A stretch of 64,000 nucleotides of DNA from NCBI GenBank assembly GCA_965658445.1, contig CBFHSF010000010.1, positions 40,561 through 104,560 on the forward strand, read 5' to 3'. Positions 16,835 to 25,409 of this stretch are shown piece after piece. The notes below the pieces were generated by a model. It saw only the letters and a list, made by a program, of their open reading frames with translations. It was not told where the DNA came from and did no database searches. Origin of the DNA: CBFHSF01 sp965658445 (GTDB taxonomy: Bacteria; Bacteroidota; Bacteroidia; Flavobacteriales; Schleiferiaceae). The translations under genes and the position numbers were made by a program. Numbering within the stretch: the first letter of the stretch is position 1; each line of letters opens with the position of its first letter.

Positions 16835-17329
16835 CTAGGAGCGCACCTTAAAAGACCATGTGAACCAAAATTCAGAAACCAATTCGCCTGAAGAGTTTGT
16901 TCCCAATGTATGAGCTGTGTAGGAAGAGGGCTCACCCGTTTCTACGGCTTTTTGAATGGCTTCTAACAGCTTTTCATTTACTGAGCAGGTAAAAGTAGTT
17001 TTGGTAGTTGCCTTCTGATGGAATTCTGCTCTATTACTGGTAATGATGTACGCAAACCGAGCATCGTATCCCTCCATGGCATAAATAACAGGAACGGCGG
17101 TAGAGAGCTCTGCCGCCATACTTTGTGAAGCAAAATACATGGACTTAAAAGGGTTTCGAGTAAAAAACCAAAAAGGCATGGTGGTTTCACATTTTTGGGG
17201 CTGAAAGGATTTCAGCCTCATTCCCGACCAAAATCCAGCCGGAACCTTGGATGACAAAAAGAGATTGAAGGGCCATCGCGCTTTAATGCTTCTTAAAAAC
17301 TTTGCCTGTTTTGCGTTCGTGGTTTTCAT
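16835..17329 (-). CDS. DUF4442 hotdog-fold (thioesterase-like) protein
   Basis: A 164-residue cytoplasmic protein. The segment WPFNLFLSSKVPAGFWSGMR followed by TRNPFKSMYFASQSMAAEL fits DUF4442, a branch of the hotdog superfamily that usually acts on acyl-CoA thioesters. Substrate unknown. A purine-rich AGGAGA directly precedes the ATG at 17329, so that start is preferred over a TTG ten codons earlier. It converges on the mscS-type gene and diverges from the AlbA_2 gene. Confidence 0.75.
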   Translation of the reverse strand: MKTTNAKQAKFLRSIKARWPFNLFLSSKVPAGFWSGMRLKSFQPQKCETTMPFWFFTRNPFKSMYFASQSMAAELSTAVPVIYAMEGYDARFAYIITSNRAEFHQKATTKTTFTCSVNEKLLEAIQKAVETGEPSSYTAHTLGTNSSGELVSEFWFTWSFKVRS

Positions 17330-17443
17330 TCTCCTAAGATAAAAGTTTTCTGTGCTCAACAGATTCGAATTTCTATTTTTGGGAGGCGGGTTGCGAGAAT
17401 TCTAAAACATCTCTTACCACAAACTCGTTACCCTTTGTGAATC

Positions 17444-18088
17444 ATGAGAGAGCTACACCAAATAGAAAAACACATCCTGGAAGGGGAACATGAAAATCAG
17501 GATTTTAAATTCCAGATTACCGATACCTCCAAAATTGCCATTTCACTTTGCGCCTTTGCCAATACCACTGGAGGTCGATTGCTAATAGGAGTCAAGGACA
17601 ACGGCAGAATAGCCGGGGTGCGATCCGAAGAAGAGTTCTACATGATTCAGGCAGCTGCAGATATGCACACCCTCCCTCCTGTTCCCTTTAAGGCCCTAGA
17701 ACACGAAATTGAAGGGAAGAAGGTTTTGGAAATTATCGTTCCACAATCTCAAGAAAAACCGCATTATCACAAATCAGAGAGGCCTACCGTTTACATTCGC
17801 AAGGATGATGAGAATATCGTGGCCTCGCCTGTCCTCTTTACCTATTTAAAAAACCATTTTTCAAAAGCTCAGCCAAAGCCCGTGGTATGGACATTTACCG
17901 ATGTTGAAAAAGAGGTCTTGGCAAAACTCTATGAGGAGGGTCCCATTTCTCTGAAGGACTTGTCTAGGAGCACCAAAATGAGAAGACCTCAACTCATTCA
18001 ATGGCTGGCCCTGTGGCAATCTTGGAAATTGGTCGAAGAAATTTACGAGGACGGCAAATATACCTACGCAGCAACAGAAGAGGTGTGA
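17444..18088 (+). CDS. AlbA_2 / Schlafen-type divergent AAA-4 domain protein
   Basis: A 214-residue protein whose first 130 residues match the AlbA_2 (Schlafen AAA_4) domain: EGEHENQDFKF, SLCAFANTTGGRLLIGVKDNG and a basic strand PTVYIRKDDENIVAS. The C-terminal 70 residues look like a winged helix (LAKLYEEGPISLKDLSRSTK). This combination suggests a transcription regulator or nucleic-acid binding protein; no nuclease activity can be inferred. It stands alone, followed by the apparent small RNA unit on the other strand. Confidence 0.82.
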   Translation: MRELHQIEKHILEGEHENQDFKFQITDTSKIAISLCAFANTTGGRLLIGVKDNGRIAGVRSEEEFYMIQAAADMHTLPPVPFKALEHEIEGKKVLEIIVPQSQEKPHYHKSERPTVYIRKDDENIVASPVLFTYLKNHFSKAQPKPVVWTFTDVEKEVLAKLYEEGPISLKDLSRSTKMRRPQLIQWLALWQSWKLVEEIYEDGKYTYAATEEV

Positions 18089-18125
18089 TCATTTGAGTTC
18101 TCCAAACGAGGATTTTGGGCATAAA

Positions 18126-18228
18126 AAAACCCCTTCCGTAGAAGAGGTCTTTTTGCTGAGAAGGTGCAATCTAATAGTATTACCCTAACTAACCCAAAAC
18201 CTACGAGATTGCGAAGAATCCCTCTCAA
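18126..18228 (-). ncRNA. Candidate small structured RNA (about 105 nt)
   Basis: On the minus strand an outer stem UGAGAGGG (18227-18220) pairs with CCUUCUCA (18164-18157), with one G-U pair. An inner stem GCAAUCU (18212-18206) pairs with AGAUUGC (18172-18166). A seven-base strand opposite one base forms an asymmetric internal loop, and the apical loop has 33 bases. It is preceded by an exact TATCTTTG promoter box and followed by a terminator with a UACG tetraloop. In both hairpins the imperfect pair is G-U when read on the minus strand but A-C on the plus strand, which favours minus transcription. It may belong to a known flavobacterial RNA family (6S-like or Flavo-1), which I cannot test. 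Confidence 0.68.
18127..18153 (-). terminator. Terminator of the candidate small RNA
   Basis: Minus strand: ACCUCUUC, loop UACG, GAAGGGGU, followed by a run of seven U in total. The UNCG-type tetraloop closed by C-G is unusually stable. It could also act on the plus strand for the AlbA_2 gene, less well. Confidence 0.8.
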
Positions 18229-18233
18229 CATTT

Positions 18234-18241
18234 CAAAGATA
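18234..18241 (-). promoter_or_regulatory. -7 promoter box of the candidate small RNA
   Basis: Minus strand TATCTTTG, exact TAnnTTTG, ending six bases before the first stem base. It lies within the gap after yjbQ. No clear -33 TTG was found. Confidence 0.6.
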
Positions 18242-18288
18242 AGAATATAGTTTGAGGAACCTAATAGGTTTCTATGAATGGCAGTTTT

Positions 18289-18699
18289 TTAATGTAAAAC
18301 GGTAGCAATTATCAGGCGAGCATTTGCATGGTTTCGGAATTCGAAAAGATAAATGCCTTGCCAGGTTCCCAAAGCTAGTTTTTTGCCTTGAATGGGAAGG
18401 GTCAATTCATGTCCAACAAAAGCTGATTTGATATGACTGGGCATATCGTCTGGTCCTTCCTCCACATGCGTGAAGTACGGTTCGTTTTCTGGAATGTACT
18501 TATCTATAAACGCTTCAAAATCCCTCCTTACGTTGGGATCTGCGTTTTCATTAACCCCAATTCCTGCAGACGTGTGTTGTAAAAAGAGATGCAATAATCC
18601 ATTTTCGGGAAATTCTGGAATTTGTGATAGGATTTCACGTGTCACAATGTGAATCCCCCTTTCCTTGGGAGGGAGCTGTATGTTATACGACGATGTCAT
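18289..18699 (-). CDS. yjbQ: YjbQ family protein (UPF0047)
   Basis: A 136-residue cytoplasmic protein of the YjbQ/UPF0047 family; some members show weak thiamine-phosphate synthase activity, but the physiological role is unsettled. Family hallmarks are LFLQHTSAGIGVNENADPNV, HVEEGPDDMPSHIKSAF with conserved His, and GTWQGIYLFEFR. The ATG at 18699 was chosen over the frame opening at 18723 because MTSSYNIQL opens the usual N-terminal strand. The start lies 17 bases inside the trmH end, so the pair is translationally linked. Confidence 0.87.
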   Translation of the reverse strand: MTSSYNIQLPPKERGIHIVTREILSQIPEFPENGLLHLFLQHTSAGIGVNENADPNVRRDFEAFIDKYIPENEPYFTHVEEGPDDMPSHIKSAFVGHELTLPIQGKKLALGTWQGIYLFEFRNHANARLIIATVLH

Positions 18700-19387
18700 T
18701 TTCAGATAGATAATGTTCCACAATGGAGGCTCCTCCAGGTAGGGTTTCCATAGCCCACTGAATCTTGAGCTGCAATTTTTCGCTATCGGTCAAGTTTCTT
18801 TGAGTATCCTTAAGACGGTAGTCGAGAACTCCTAAGCAAATCCCCAAACTCACAGAAACATTAAAACTCTCTACATAACCTTTCATAGGAATGGTAAATC
18901 GGCCGTCACAGGCATTCTCCAATTCAGGGGTTATCCCGTGAACCTCATTGCCAAATACCAAACAAACCGGTTTATCCAAAGGAATGTCATACAGGGAAAC
19001 GGCATTTTGAGCAGGCATTGCAGCCCACAACTCATAGCCTTGTGTTTTGATGTCCGCTATCATTCTTTCTCTGCGATCTTCTCCACGGTCATACTGTGTA
19101 ATGCTCAGCCACTTCTCTGCTCTTTTGGAAATGGGAGGCTGTATTTCGAAAGGATGCTTCGTCTCCAGAGCAAATATCTTATTGACCCCAAATCCATCAG
19201 CTGTTCTCAAAAGGGCTGAGGCATTGTGATTTTCACGCAAGTTCTCTGTGCAAATGGCGATGTGGTTTGCTCTTCCAAGAACTTTGTCTTCAAACAATTG
19301 TCTCTTGTGAGGAGTCAATCGGTCCGAGAGGAATTCAAACAACTTCTCTTGGTCCTCCCCTGTAAGCTTATCGACGGTTTTGATCAT
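18683..19387 (-). CDS. trmH: tRNA (guanosine(18)-2'-O)-methyltransferase, SpoU/TrmH family
   Basis: A 234-residue SPOUT methyltransferase that methylates the ribose of G18 in tRNA using S-adenosylmethionine. The three SPOUT motifs are visible: ENLRENHNASALLRTADGFG (motif 1, catalytic Arg), LVFGNEVHGI (motif 2) and IPMKGYVESFNVSVSLGI (motif 3 in the knot). The N-terminal helical extension (RLTPHKRQLFEDKVLGRA) is typical of TrmH rather than rRNA enzymes. It is followed by yjbQ with overlap and is divergent from the small TPR protein gene. Confidence 0.9.
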   Translation of the reverse strand: MIKTVDKLTGEDQEKLFEFLSDRLTPHKRQLFEDKVLGRANHIAICTENLRENHNASALLRTADGFGVNKIFALETKHPFEIQPPISKRAEKWLSITQYDRGEDRRERMIADIKTQGYELWAAMPAQNAVSLYDIPLDKPVCLVFGNEVHGITPELENACDGRFTIPMKGYVESFNVSVSLGICLGVLDYRLKDTQRNLTDSEKLQLKIQWAMETLPGGASIVEHYLSENDIVV

Positions 19388-19431
19388 AGAAACCTGAGGT
19401 AAAAAAATAATTGTAAATATACAAATAGCAA

Positions 19432-19465
19432 TTGCCTGCTAAATTCCGCATTTCGCTTAAATTTG
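19432..19465 (+). promoter_or_regulatory. Promoter for the 19483 gene
   Basis: TTG at 19432-19434, a 23-base spacer and TAAATTTG at 19458-19465, within the Bacteroidota promoter range. The ATG follows 17 bases later. Confidence 0.6.
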
Positions 19466-19482
19466 CAGCTAAAACAGAGAAT

Positions 19483-19998
19483 ATGTTAAACAAAGGTTTG
19501 AGAATTGGTTTGTCCTCTGCCCTCTTTATTCTTGCCATCTGGCAATTTGTTGAAGGCGAAATTGGCAACGGAATCATGTGGTTGCTCCTCGGTGGACTTA
19601 TCCTTTTGACCTACTTTAGAAACGAGAGGATTTTGATGTCCTTTTGGTATTTGAGAAAAAACAACTTTGACAAGGCAGAAGCCGTTATTGATAAAATTAA
19701 AAATCCTGAGCAAAGCCTTATTAAATCTCAGTTGGCGTACTTCTACTTCCTCAAGGGGATGATTGAATCTCAACGAGGAATTGGAAAGGCAGAAACCATG
19801 CTTAAAAAAGCCTTGAATACAGGACTTCGCATGAAGCAGGATCAAGCCATGGCTAAGCTTCAATTGGCAGGGATTGCCATCGCAAAGAGAAGAAAGCGCG
19901 AAGCGACCAATCTCCTGGCAGAGGTAAAGAAATTAGACTCCAGAGGCTTGCTTGACGATCAGGTAAAATACATTAAGCAGGGGCTCAAGAGAATTTAA
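19483..19998 (+). CDS. Small membrane protein with TPR-like cytoplasmic domain
   Basis: A 171-residue protein with two closely spaced membrane helices (IGLSSALFILAIWQF and GIMWLLLGGLILLTYF) and a helical domain with TPR-like pairs (LAYFYFLKGMIESQRGIGKA, KAETMLKKALNTGLRM). Probably a protein-interaction adaptor at the inner membrane; I do not recognise a named family. The ATG at 19483 directly follows the promoter, so the longer frame from 19432 was rejected. The penicillin-binding protein gene begins 56 bases later and may share the transcript. Confidence 0.75.
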   Translation: MLNKGLRIGLSSALFILAIWQFVEGEIGNGIMWLLLGGLILLTYFRNERILMSFWYLRKNNFDKAEAVIDKIKNPEQSLIKSQLAYFYFLKGMIESQRGIGKAETMLKKALNTGLRMKQDQAMAKLQLAGIAIAKRRKREATNLLAEVKKLDSRGLLDDQVKYIKQGLKRI

Positions 19999-20054
19999 TA
20001 CCCTTCTTTGCGTTTGCCCGTAATCAATATTGAGCATTTACCCAACATTTACTC

Positions 20055-22385
20055 GTGGTGAAAAAACGCATCTTTAAATACACCCTGTATTTGCTAATTA
20101 TTGGCCTAGCCGCCGTAGGTAGCTTTTACTATATGGTCAAGGCCGGCGTCTTTGGCCCCATGCCCACACAAGAAGAACTTACCAGCATTGATCAGGATGA
20201 AGCTACGGTGGTAACTGACCGCTTTGGCAATCTCGTAGGGTCTTTCTACCAAAGCAATCGAATCATTATCGATTACGAGCAAATTCCCCACCATCTATCC
20301 AATGCACTGGTGGCCACTGAGGACGTTCGGTTTTACGAGCATTCGGGAATTGATTGGAGGTCTTGGCTGCGCGTGTTTTTTAAGAGCATTGTGCTTCAAG
20401 ATCGTTCAGGCGGTGGTGGTTCTACCCTCACCCAACAATTGGCCAAAAACCTCTTTGGCAGGGCTTCATACGGGTTTCTCTCCATGCCCGTCAACAAATG
20501 CCGGGAAATTATCATTGCTCGACAACTGGAAGAAATCTACACCAAAGAAGAAATCCTTACCCTCTACCTCAACACGGTTCCCTTTGGTGAGAATACCTTG
20601 GGAATAGAGTCCGCAGCCTTGAGGTACTATGGGAAAAACACCTCGGAATTATCTATTGAGGAATCTGCTGTTTTGGTGGGTCTTCTCAAGGCCAATACGT
20701 ATTACAACCCAAGACTCAATCCAGAGAACGCACTGTTCAGACGCAATGTAGTCTTGGGACAAATGGAGAAATACGAGTTTATTACAGAGAACTTTAGCGA
20801 TTCCCTTAGAGCCCTTCCCTTAACCATCAACTATTACAACCTAGCCAAAGAATCTCCCGCCCCTTACGCCCTTAGACAAATAAAAAAAGAAGCCATTGCC
20901 CTTCTCAAGGAAACGGGGAATTACAAAGACGGTTCTATTGATAAAGAAGGACTTGTCATCAAAACCACTTTGGACAGAAGACTTCAGGACTGGGGAAATA
21001 AGGCCTTGGCCGATCAATTGGAATTTTTACAGTCGCCCTTTGACAGAGACCAGAGGGCACGAGGGGTTCTCAAGGAATCCTCGGACCTTATCCAGAGAGA
21101 AATCAAAAAGACCACTCGTTACAAGCGTTGGAGAGCACAAGGATTGACCAGAGCTCAAATAAGTGATTCTCTGAAGGTGGAAAGAGAAGTGTTGGTCTAC
21201 GATCACGGCGAAGCAAAATTGCGCTCCTTTAGCATGTTGGACAGCATCATATTTGAACAGAGAAGGTTGTTTGCCGGATTTGTAGCTATGGTCCCTCAAG
21301 ACGGAGCCATACGCGTTTGGGTAGGTGGCGTCGACCATTCCTTTTTTCCCTACGACCAAGTATTGGCTGAAAGACAGACCGCATCTACCTTTAAGCCCAT
21401 CGTCTATGCCTCTGCTTTAGAATCTGGTGTAAGCCCCTGTTCCTACATAGAAAACGTTCAAAGAGATTACGATGGCTACTCTCCAGGAAACGCAAATAAT
21501 CAGTACGGAGGGTTCTATAGTTTGAGGGGGGCACTCAAAAATTCACTCAACGTAGTGAGTGTGGCCTTGCAACACGAAATCGGTGCCAACTCCGTGGTTC
21601 AAACGGCGAGACAGTTGGGCCTCAAGGGAAAGATTGATCCCGTTCCCTCTATGGCGTTGGGTGTAAACTCCTCTAGTCTCAAGGAGATGGTTCCGGTTTA
21701 CGCCGCCTTTGCCAATGGCGGAAATCTGGTCACCCCCTATTTCATAACAGAAATCAAGGATGCCGCAGGTAAAACATTGTACTCTCGCCCCGAAACGACC
21801 CCACAACGAGCCATCCACGAAGAAACGGCCTTTATAATGACTCAAATGCTTCGCCAAGTTGTTGAAGGAGGAACCGCCCAAAGAATTAGAAGTCAGTATC
21901 ATTTAAATGGAAATTACGCGGGAAAGACCGGAACAGCGCAAGACTATGCGGATGGTTGGTTTATTGGATTCTCACCAGAACTCGTTGCAGGAGCGCGCGT
22001 GGGTGCCTCCTCACCTTCCGTTCACTTTTCTTCGGGTAGCTGGGGTGCAGGCTCACGGATGGCGTTACCGATATGGGCACGATTCTTCGAACAAATAGAA
22101 AAGAACAAAGCATACCACAACCTCGCCTATACTCCTTTTGCCATTTCGGATTCTACCCTTATAGACGCCATGGATTGTCCCGATTACAAGGAGGGTGATT
22201 TCTGGGATGACGTTACGGGATTCTTTAGTGGAAAAGACGATATTATTTACGAATTGAGGAAAGACAGTCTGACGCGTTACCAAGAGAATCAGAAGGAATT
22301 AGACAAGGATAAATCAAGAAACCCGTCAAAAAACAAAAAGAAGGACCGCAGTTTTTGGGACAAGGTTTTTGGTCGCAATAAGTAA
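20055..22385 (+). CDS. mrcA: Bifunctional penicillin-binding protein 1A-type
   Basis: A 776-residue inner-membrane enzyme that polymerises lipid II and crosslinks peptidoglycan. One N-terminal membrane anchor (YTLYLLIIGLAAVGSFYYM) leads to the GT51 glycosyltransferase domain, with the catalytic Glu at about residue 89 in ATEDVRFYEHSGIDW. The transpeptidase domain holds SxxK as ASTFKP (Ser about 444), an SxN motif at KNSLNVVS and the KTG triad KTGTAQDYADGW (about 624). The Lys-rich C-terminus (SRNPSKNKKKDRSFW) is likely disordered. The start is GTG; two consecutive GTG codons (20055, 20058) are possible. Symbol given by domain architecture. Confidence 0.92.
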   Translation: MVKKRIFKYTLYLLIIGLAAVGSFYYMVKAGVFGPMPTQEELTSIDQDEATVVTDRFGNLVGSFYQSNRIIIDYEQIPHHLSNALVATEDVRFYEHSGIDWRSWLRVFFKSIVLQDRSGGGGSTLTQQLAKNLFGRASYGFLSMPVNKCREIIIARQLEEIYTKEEILTLYLNTVPFGENTLGIESAALRYYGKNTSELSIEESAVLVGLLKANTYYNPRLNPENALFRRNVVLGQMEKYEFITENFSDSLRALPLTINYYNLAKESPAPYALRQIKKEAIALLKETGNYKDGSIDKEGLVIKTTLDRRLQDWGNKALADQLEFLQSPFDRDQRARGVLKESSDLIQREIKKTTRYKRWRAQGLTRAQISDSLKVEREVLVYDHGEAKLRSFSMLDSIIFEQRRLFAGFVAMVPQDGAIRVWVGGVDHSFFPYDQVLAERQTASTFKPIVYASALESGVSPCSYIENVQRDYDGYSPGNANNQYGGFYSLRGALKNSLNVVSVALQHEIGANSVVQTARQLGLKGKIDPVPSMALGVNSSSLKEMVPVYAAFANGGNLVTPYFITEIKDAAGKTLYSRPETTPQRAIHEETAFIMTQMLRQVVEGGTAQRIRSQYHLNGNYAGKTGTAQDYADGWFIGFSPELVAGARVGASSPSVHFSSGSWGAGSRMALPIWARFFEQIEKNKAYHNLAYTPFAISDSTLIDAMDCPDYKEGDFWDDVTGFFSGKDDIIYELRKDSLTRYQENQKELDKDKSRNPSKNKKKDRSFWDKVFGRNK

Positions 22386-22402
22386 AATCCCACCTTTGTG
22401 AT

Positions 22403-25237
22403 ATGAGATACTGCCTTTTAGTAATTGGGATTCTGGCTCTTGCCCCTTCCCTGTGGTCCCAAGAATGGGCACCTCATTATGAGGGCGATCTCATTTACAA
22501 TGACGTAGATCAAACCCTATCAGGGACCTACAGTATAGAATTTACAGCTCCTCATGATTCAACCCTTTCCATTCCAATAGAACTTTGGACTCGGGCTGTT
22601 ACCCATTCCAATAGCCCTTTGGCGCAAGAGTGGATAAACAACCAGAGCACTTCCTTGTACTTTGCCCCTGAAGTTGAATTGGGTTCCCTTTCCATTCAAT
22701 CTTTGACACTTCACATCAATGGTGAAGAAATGGAGGTAGACACAATATCGAATGCAGATTTACTCTCTGTGATTCTTACCCACCCAATATCTAAGGGTAC
22801 GGCTGTGGCATTAAATATGCGCTTTACCTCTCACCTTCCACTTCGACGCTACGGCGGAATGGGCTATGATGCGGAAATGGTTCAGTTCATACATGCATTG
22901 CCTGTTCTTTCAGCCGTAGACTCTGTGTTTAAGCCCATAAGAGCCAACATTAGGAATCACAGTATGTCTAATGAGTACAGTGCCCATATCCAATTTCAAT
23001 TACCGAAAGGATACCAACCGGAGGGGCCCGGTACCTTTGAATTTTCAAAGGCAAACCGAGGCAGTAAAATAACGTGGAATCAAAAGGGTAAGGGAATTCC
23101 TGGGTTTTCCTTGATGAGAAATTTAAAATACCAGAACATTCAATACACAAGCTCTCGCGGTAAGGTGGATATTGAGTGGGCTCAAGAAGGTGGTTTGGAT
23201 TTCCCCATCACACAAGAGGGATTAGAGAATGTTCAAAAATACTTGTACCAGAATGGCTACCCAACCCTTCCCAAAGAATTGAAAATTCGCATTGTTCAAG
23301 AGAAATACTACCTCAAGAACCACACTGAAATCTTGTGGGTAGAAAGTACAAAGCAACCGCATACCGCAGAGGTTCGTTTGCTGAGGGCGTGGATAGAAGC
23401 TCTTTGGCTCAACGAGTACATGATCAACGATCATCAACACCCATGGATAACTCAAGGCTTTTCACAAAAGGCCGAAGACGAGTACCTAGCCCAATTTCAT
23501 CCTGATCAAAAGTTATTAGGCTGGGCAGCTTCTACTTGGGTGGCAAAGTTTTTTGACGTAGACCAATACGATCCTTCCTACAAGACCAAAGCCCTGCATT
23601 GGTATATGGCCAGACAAGGATTTTCCCAGCCTCTTTCCGATTCTTCGAGTACCTACCCCAAGCTCATGTACCAATCCGTGGTCGTGGGACGTGGATCCGA
23701 ATGGCTTTCTACCCTTCAAAATATTGCAGGAGACACCGAGTTCAAGCGAGGTATGAAGCGATTTACGGAATCCAATCCGCGAAGACCCGTACCCGCCGAT
23801 ATTCTGAAAAACGTGGATTACTATTCCAACGAACGCTTGGATTGGTTCCTCGCCGAGGGATATTCTACTGCTGGGGTCATTGACTACGCGCTCACAGGAA
23901 ATGAACATTGCTCCTACGTTCACACCATAGATGTAAAAAACAAGGGAGACATTACCCTTCCTATTCGCATATCCGGTGTTAAAGACGGAAAAACCGTTAT
24001 CTCAGAGGTATTTGACAGTATTTCTGATGCCAAGACTGTAAGCTTTCACGTAGAAGACTACGATTATTTGATGTTGGACAGAGAAGGGGTTTTACCCGAC
24101 ATCAACAACAAAAACAACACGACGCATACGCGTAAGTACTTTCAAGGGTTTGAGCCATTGAGACTGCAATTCTATACCAGTTTTGAAGACCCACACAAAA
24201 CCCAAATCTTCTGGTTCCCCAGCCTCAAGTTCAATGCCTATGACAAGTTTTTGCCGGGAATTCGGATTTACAACCGTACCCTCATACCCAAAAAATTTGA
24301 GTATTGGTTGGGGCCTGATTATTCTATTGGAACAGGAAAACTCACAGGGGTGGCTTCGCTCAAATACAATCACTATTCTCCCACCTCATGGGCGAGACTT
24401 TGGTCTTTTGGTGTGTATACCCGCTATTACCATTACGCGCCGGATCTGGCGTATTTCCGCCTTTCGCCTGCTCTGAACATCTATTTTAAAAAGCCTTACG
24501 CTCGATCTACGCTGCAAAGAAGATTGAGGTTGCGATACGTTCACGTAGACAGAGATCTTGCTCCCGTTCTTGAACCGGGCATCAGCCCTCTTACGTTGAA
24601 CAACGCTTCCTATGGGGTTTGGAATGCCCAAATGACTTGGGACGATGTCAATATTATTTCACCGTATAAAGTTCTATTGGACGCCCAATACTCCGAGGAT
24701 TTTTCACGATTGAGCGCCATGGTAGACAAGCGTTGGATGCTTCCCAACAAGAGGTGGTTGATTTGGCGATCCTTTGCCGCGGCCATGTTTACCCCTTCTC
24801 CCGTAAATAACCCTGAGGATGCTTATTACGCCATGGGCCTCTCGGGAACCAGAGATTACCTCTTTGATTATTACTTCATTGGTCGATCCGACACCAAGGG
24901 ATTGTGGTCACGTCAATTCTTCATTACAGACGGTGGATTTAAGGCAAACACCAACACCTTCGGTACCAACTTTATGCTTACCACCGGCGTAAACGTTCCC
25001 ATCTGGACAGTATTTGGTGTATTTGGGGATGTGGGGTATGTAGACAATTTTGACACCATGTATTGGGATTACGGGGTGAGAATTAGCATTCTAACAGACT
25101 TTTTGGAATTCTATCTCCCCATTCAATCCAGCCAGAGAGATTTCATCTATGAGTCGGATTATTTATCCAATGCGAGAATGGTTGTCAACGTAGATGTCGA
25201 TCAAATAATCGACAGAGTACGAAGGGGTTGGTACTAA
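22403..25237 (+). CDS. M1 metallopeptidase-like outer-membrane protein lacking the zinc site
   Basis: A 944-residue exported protein with a signal peptide (LLVIGILALAPSLWSQ). Residues 20-530 follow the layout of an M1/gluzincin aminopeptidase (beta-sandwich, then catalytic region), and residues 570-944 are rich in alternating aromatic strands such as FGVYTRYYHYAPDLAYF and YVDNFDTMYWDYGVRI, resembling an outer-membrane barrel. Where the family normally shows HExxHQW and later WxxEG, this protein has AWIEALW and PWITQGF, so all three zinc ligands and the catalytic Glu appear replaced. It may be a non-catalytic envelope protein. It begins 17 bases after the PBP gene and probably shares its operon. 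Confidence 0.68.
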   Translation: MRYCLLVIGILALAPSLWSQEWAPHYEGDLIYNDVDQTLSGTYSIEFTAPHDSTLSIPIELWTRAVTHSNSPLAQEWINNQSTSLYFAPEVELGSLSIQSLTLHINGEEMEVDTISNADLLSVILTHPISKGTAVALNMRFTSHLPLRRYGGMGYDAEMVQFIHALPVLSAVDSVFKPIRANIRNHSMSNEYSAHIQFQLPKGYQPEGPGTFEFSKANRGSKITWNQKGKGIPGFSLMRNLKYQNIQYTSSRGKVDIEWAQEGGLDFPITQEGLENVQKYLYQNGYPTLPKELKIRIVQEKYYLKNHTEILWVESTKQPHTAEVRLLRAWIEALWLNEYMINDHQHPWITQGFSQKAEDEYLAQFHPDQKLLGWAASTWVAKFFDVDQYDPSYKTKALHWYMARQGFSQPLSDSSSTYPKLMYQSVVVGRGSEWLSTLQNIAGDTEFKRGMKRFTESNPRRPVPADILKNVDYYSNERLDWFLAEGYSTAGVIDYALTGNEHCSYVHTIDVKNKGDITLPIRISGVKDGKTVISEVFDSISDAKTVSFHVEDYDYLMLDREGVLPDINNKNNTTHTRKYFQGFEPLRLQFYTSFEDPHKTQIFWFPSLKFNAYDKFLPGIRIYNRTLIPKKFEYWLGPDYSIGTGKLTGVASLKYNHYSPTSWARLWSFGVYTRYYHYAPDLAYFRLSPALNIYFKKPYARSTLQRRLRLRYVHVDRDLAPVLEPGISPLTLNNASYGVWNAQMTWDDVNIISPYKVLLDAQYSEDFSRLSAMVDKRWMLPNKRWLIWRSFAAAMFTPSPVNNPEDAYYAMGLSGTRDYLFDYYFIGRSDTKGLWSRQFFITDGGFKANTNTFGTNFMLTTGVNVPIWTVFGVFGDVGYVDNFDTMYWDYGVRISILTDFLEFYLPIQSSQRDFIYESDYLSNARMVVNVDVDQIIDRVRRGWY

Positions 25238-25367
25238 AATTCCTCCACTTTTTTAAAATTCACGGCCCGTCAATTCCATTTTTTTTACTCCCGTATTGGA
25301 GGTTTTGCAAAGTCTCTAAGAACCGGTAATAGAAGGCTTTGAATTAGCTTTTGGCCTCTATTTTTGG

Positions 25368-25375
25368 TACCTTTG
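25368..25375 (+). promoter_or_regulatory. -7 promoter box of the E1 dehydrogenase gene
   Basis: TACCTTTG, exact TAnnTTTG, 34 bases upstream of the ATG at 25410. TTTTG at 25349-25353 is closer than usual for the -33 element. The rest of the 172-base gap (25238-25409) shows no gene. Confidence 0.55.
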
Positions 25376-25409
25376 CGAAACATCAGTTCAACAAAAACCA
25401 AAGCTTTTT

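Noticed and set aside
19082..19100. GTGTAA half-site inside trmH
   Set aside because: No opposing TTACAC arm and located inside a coding region, so not counted as a regulator operator.
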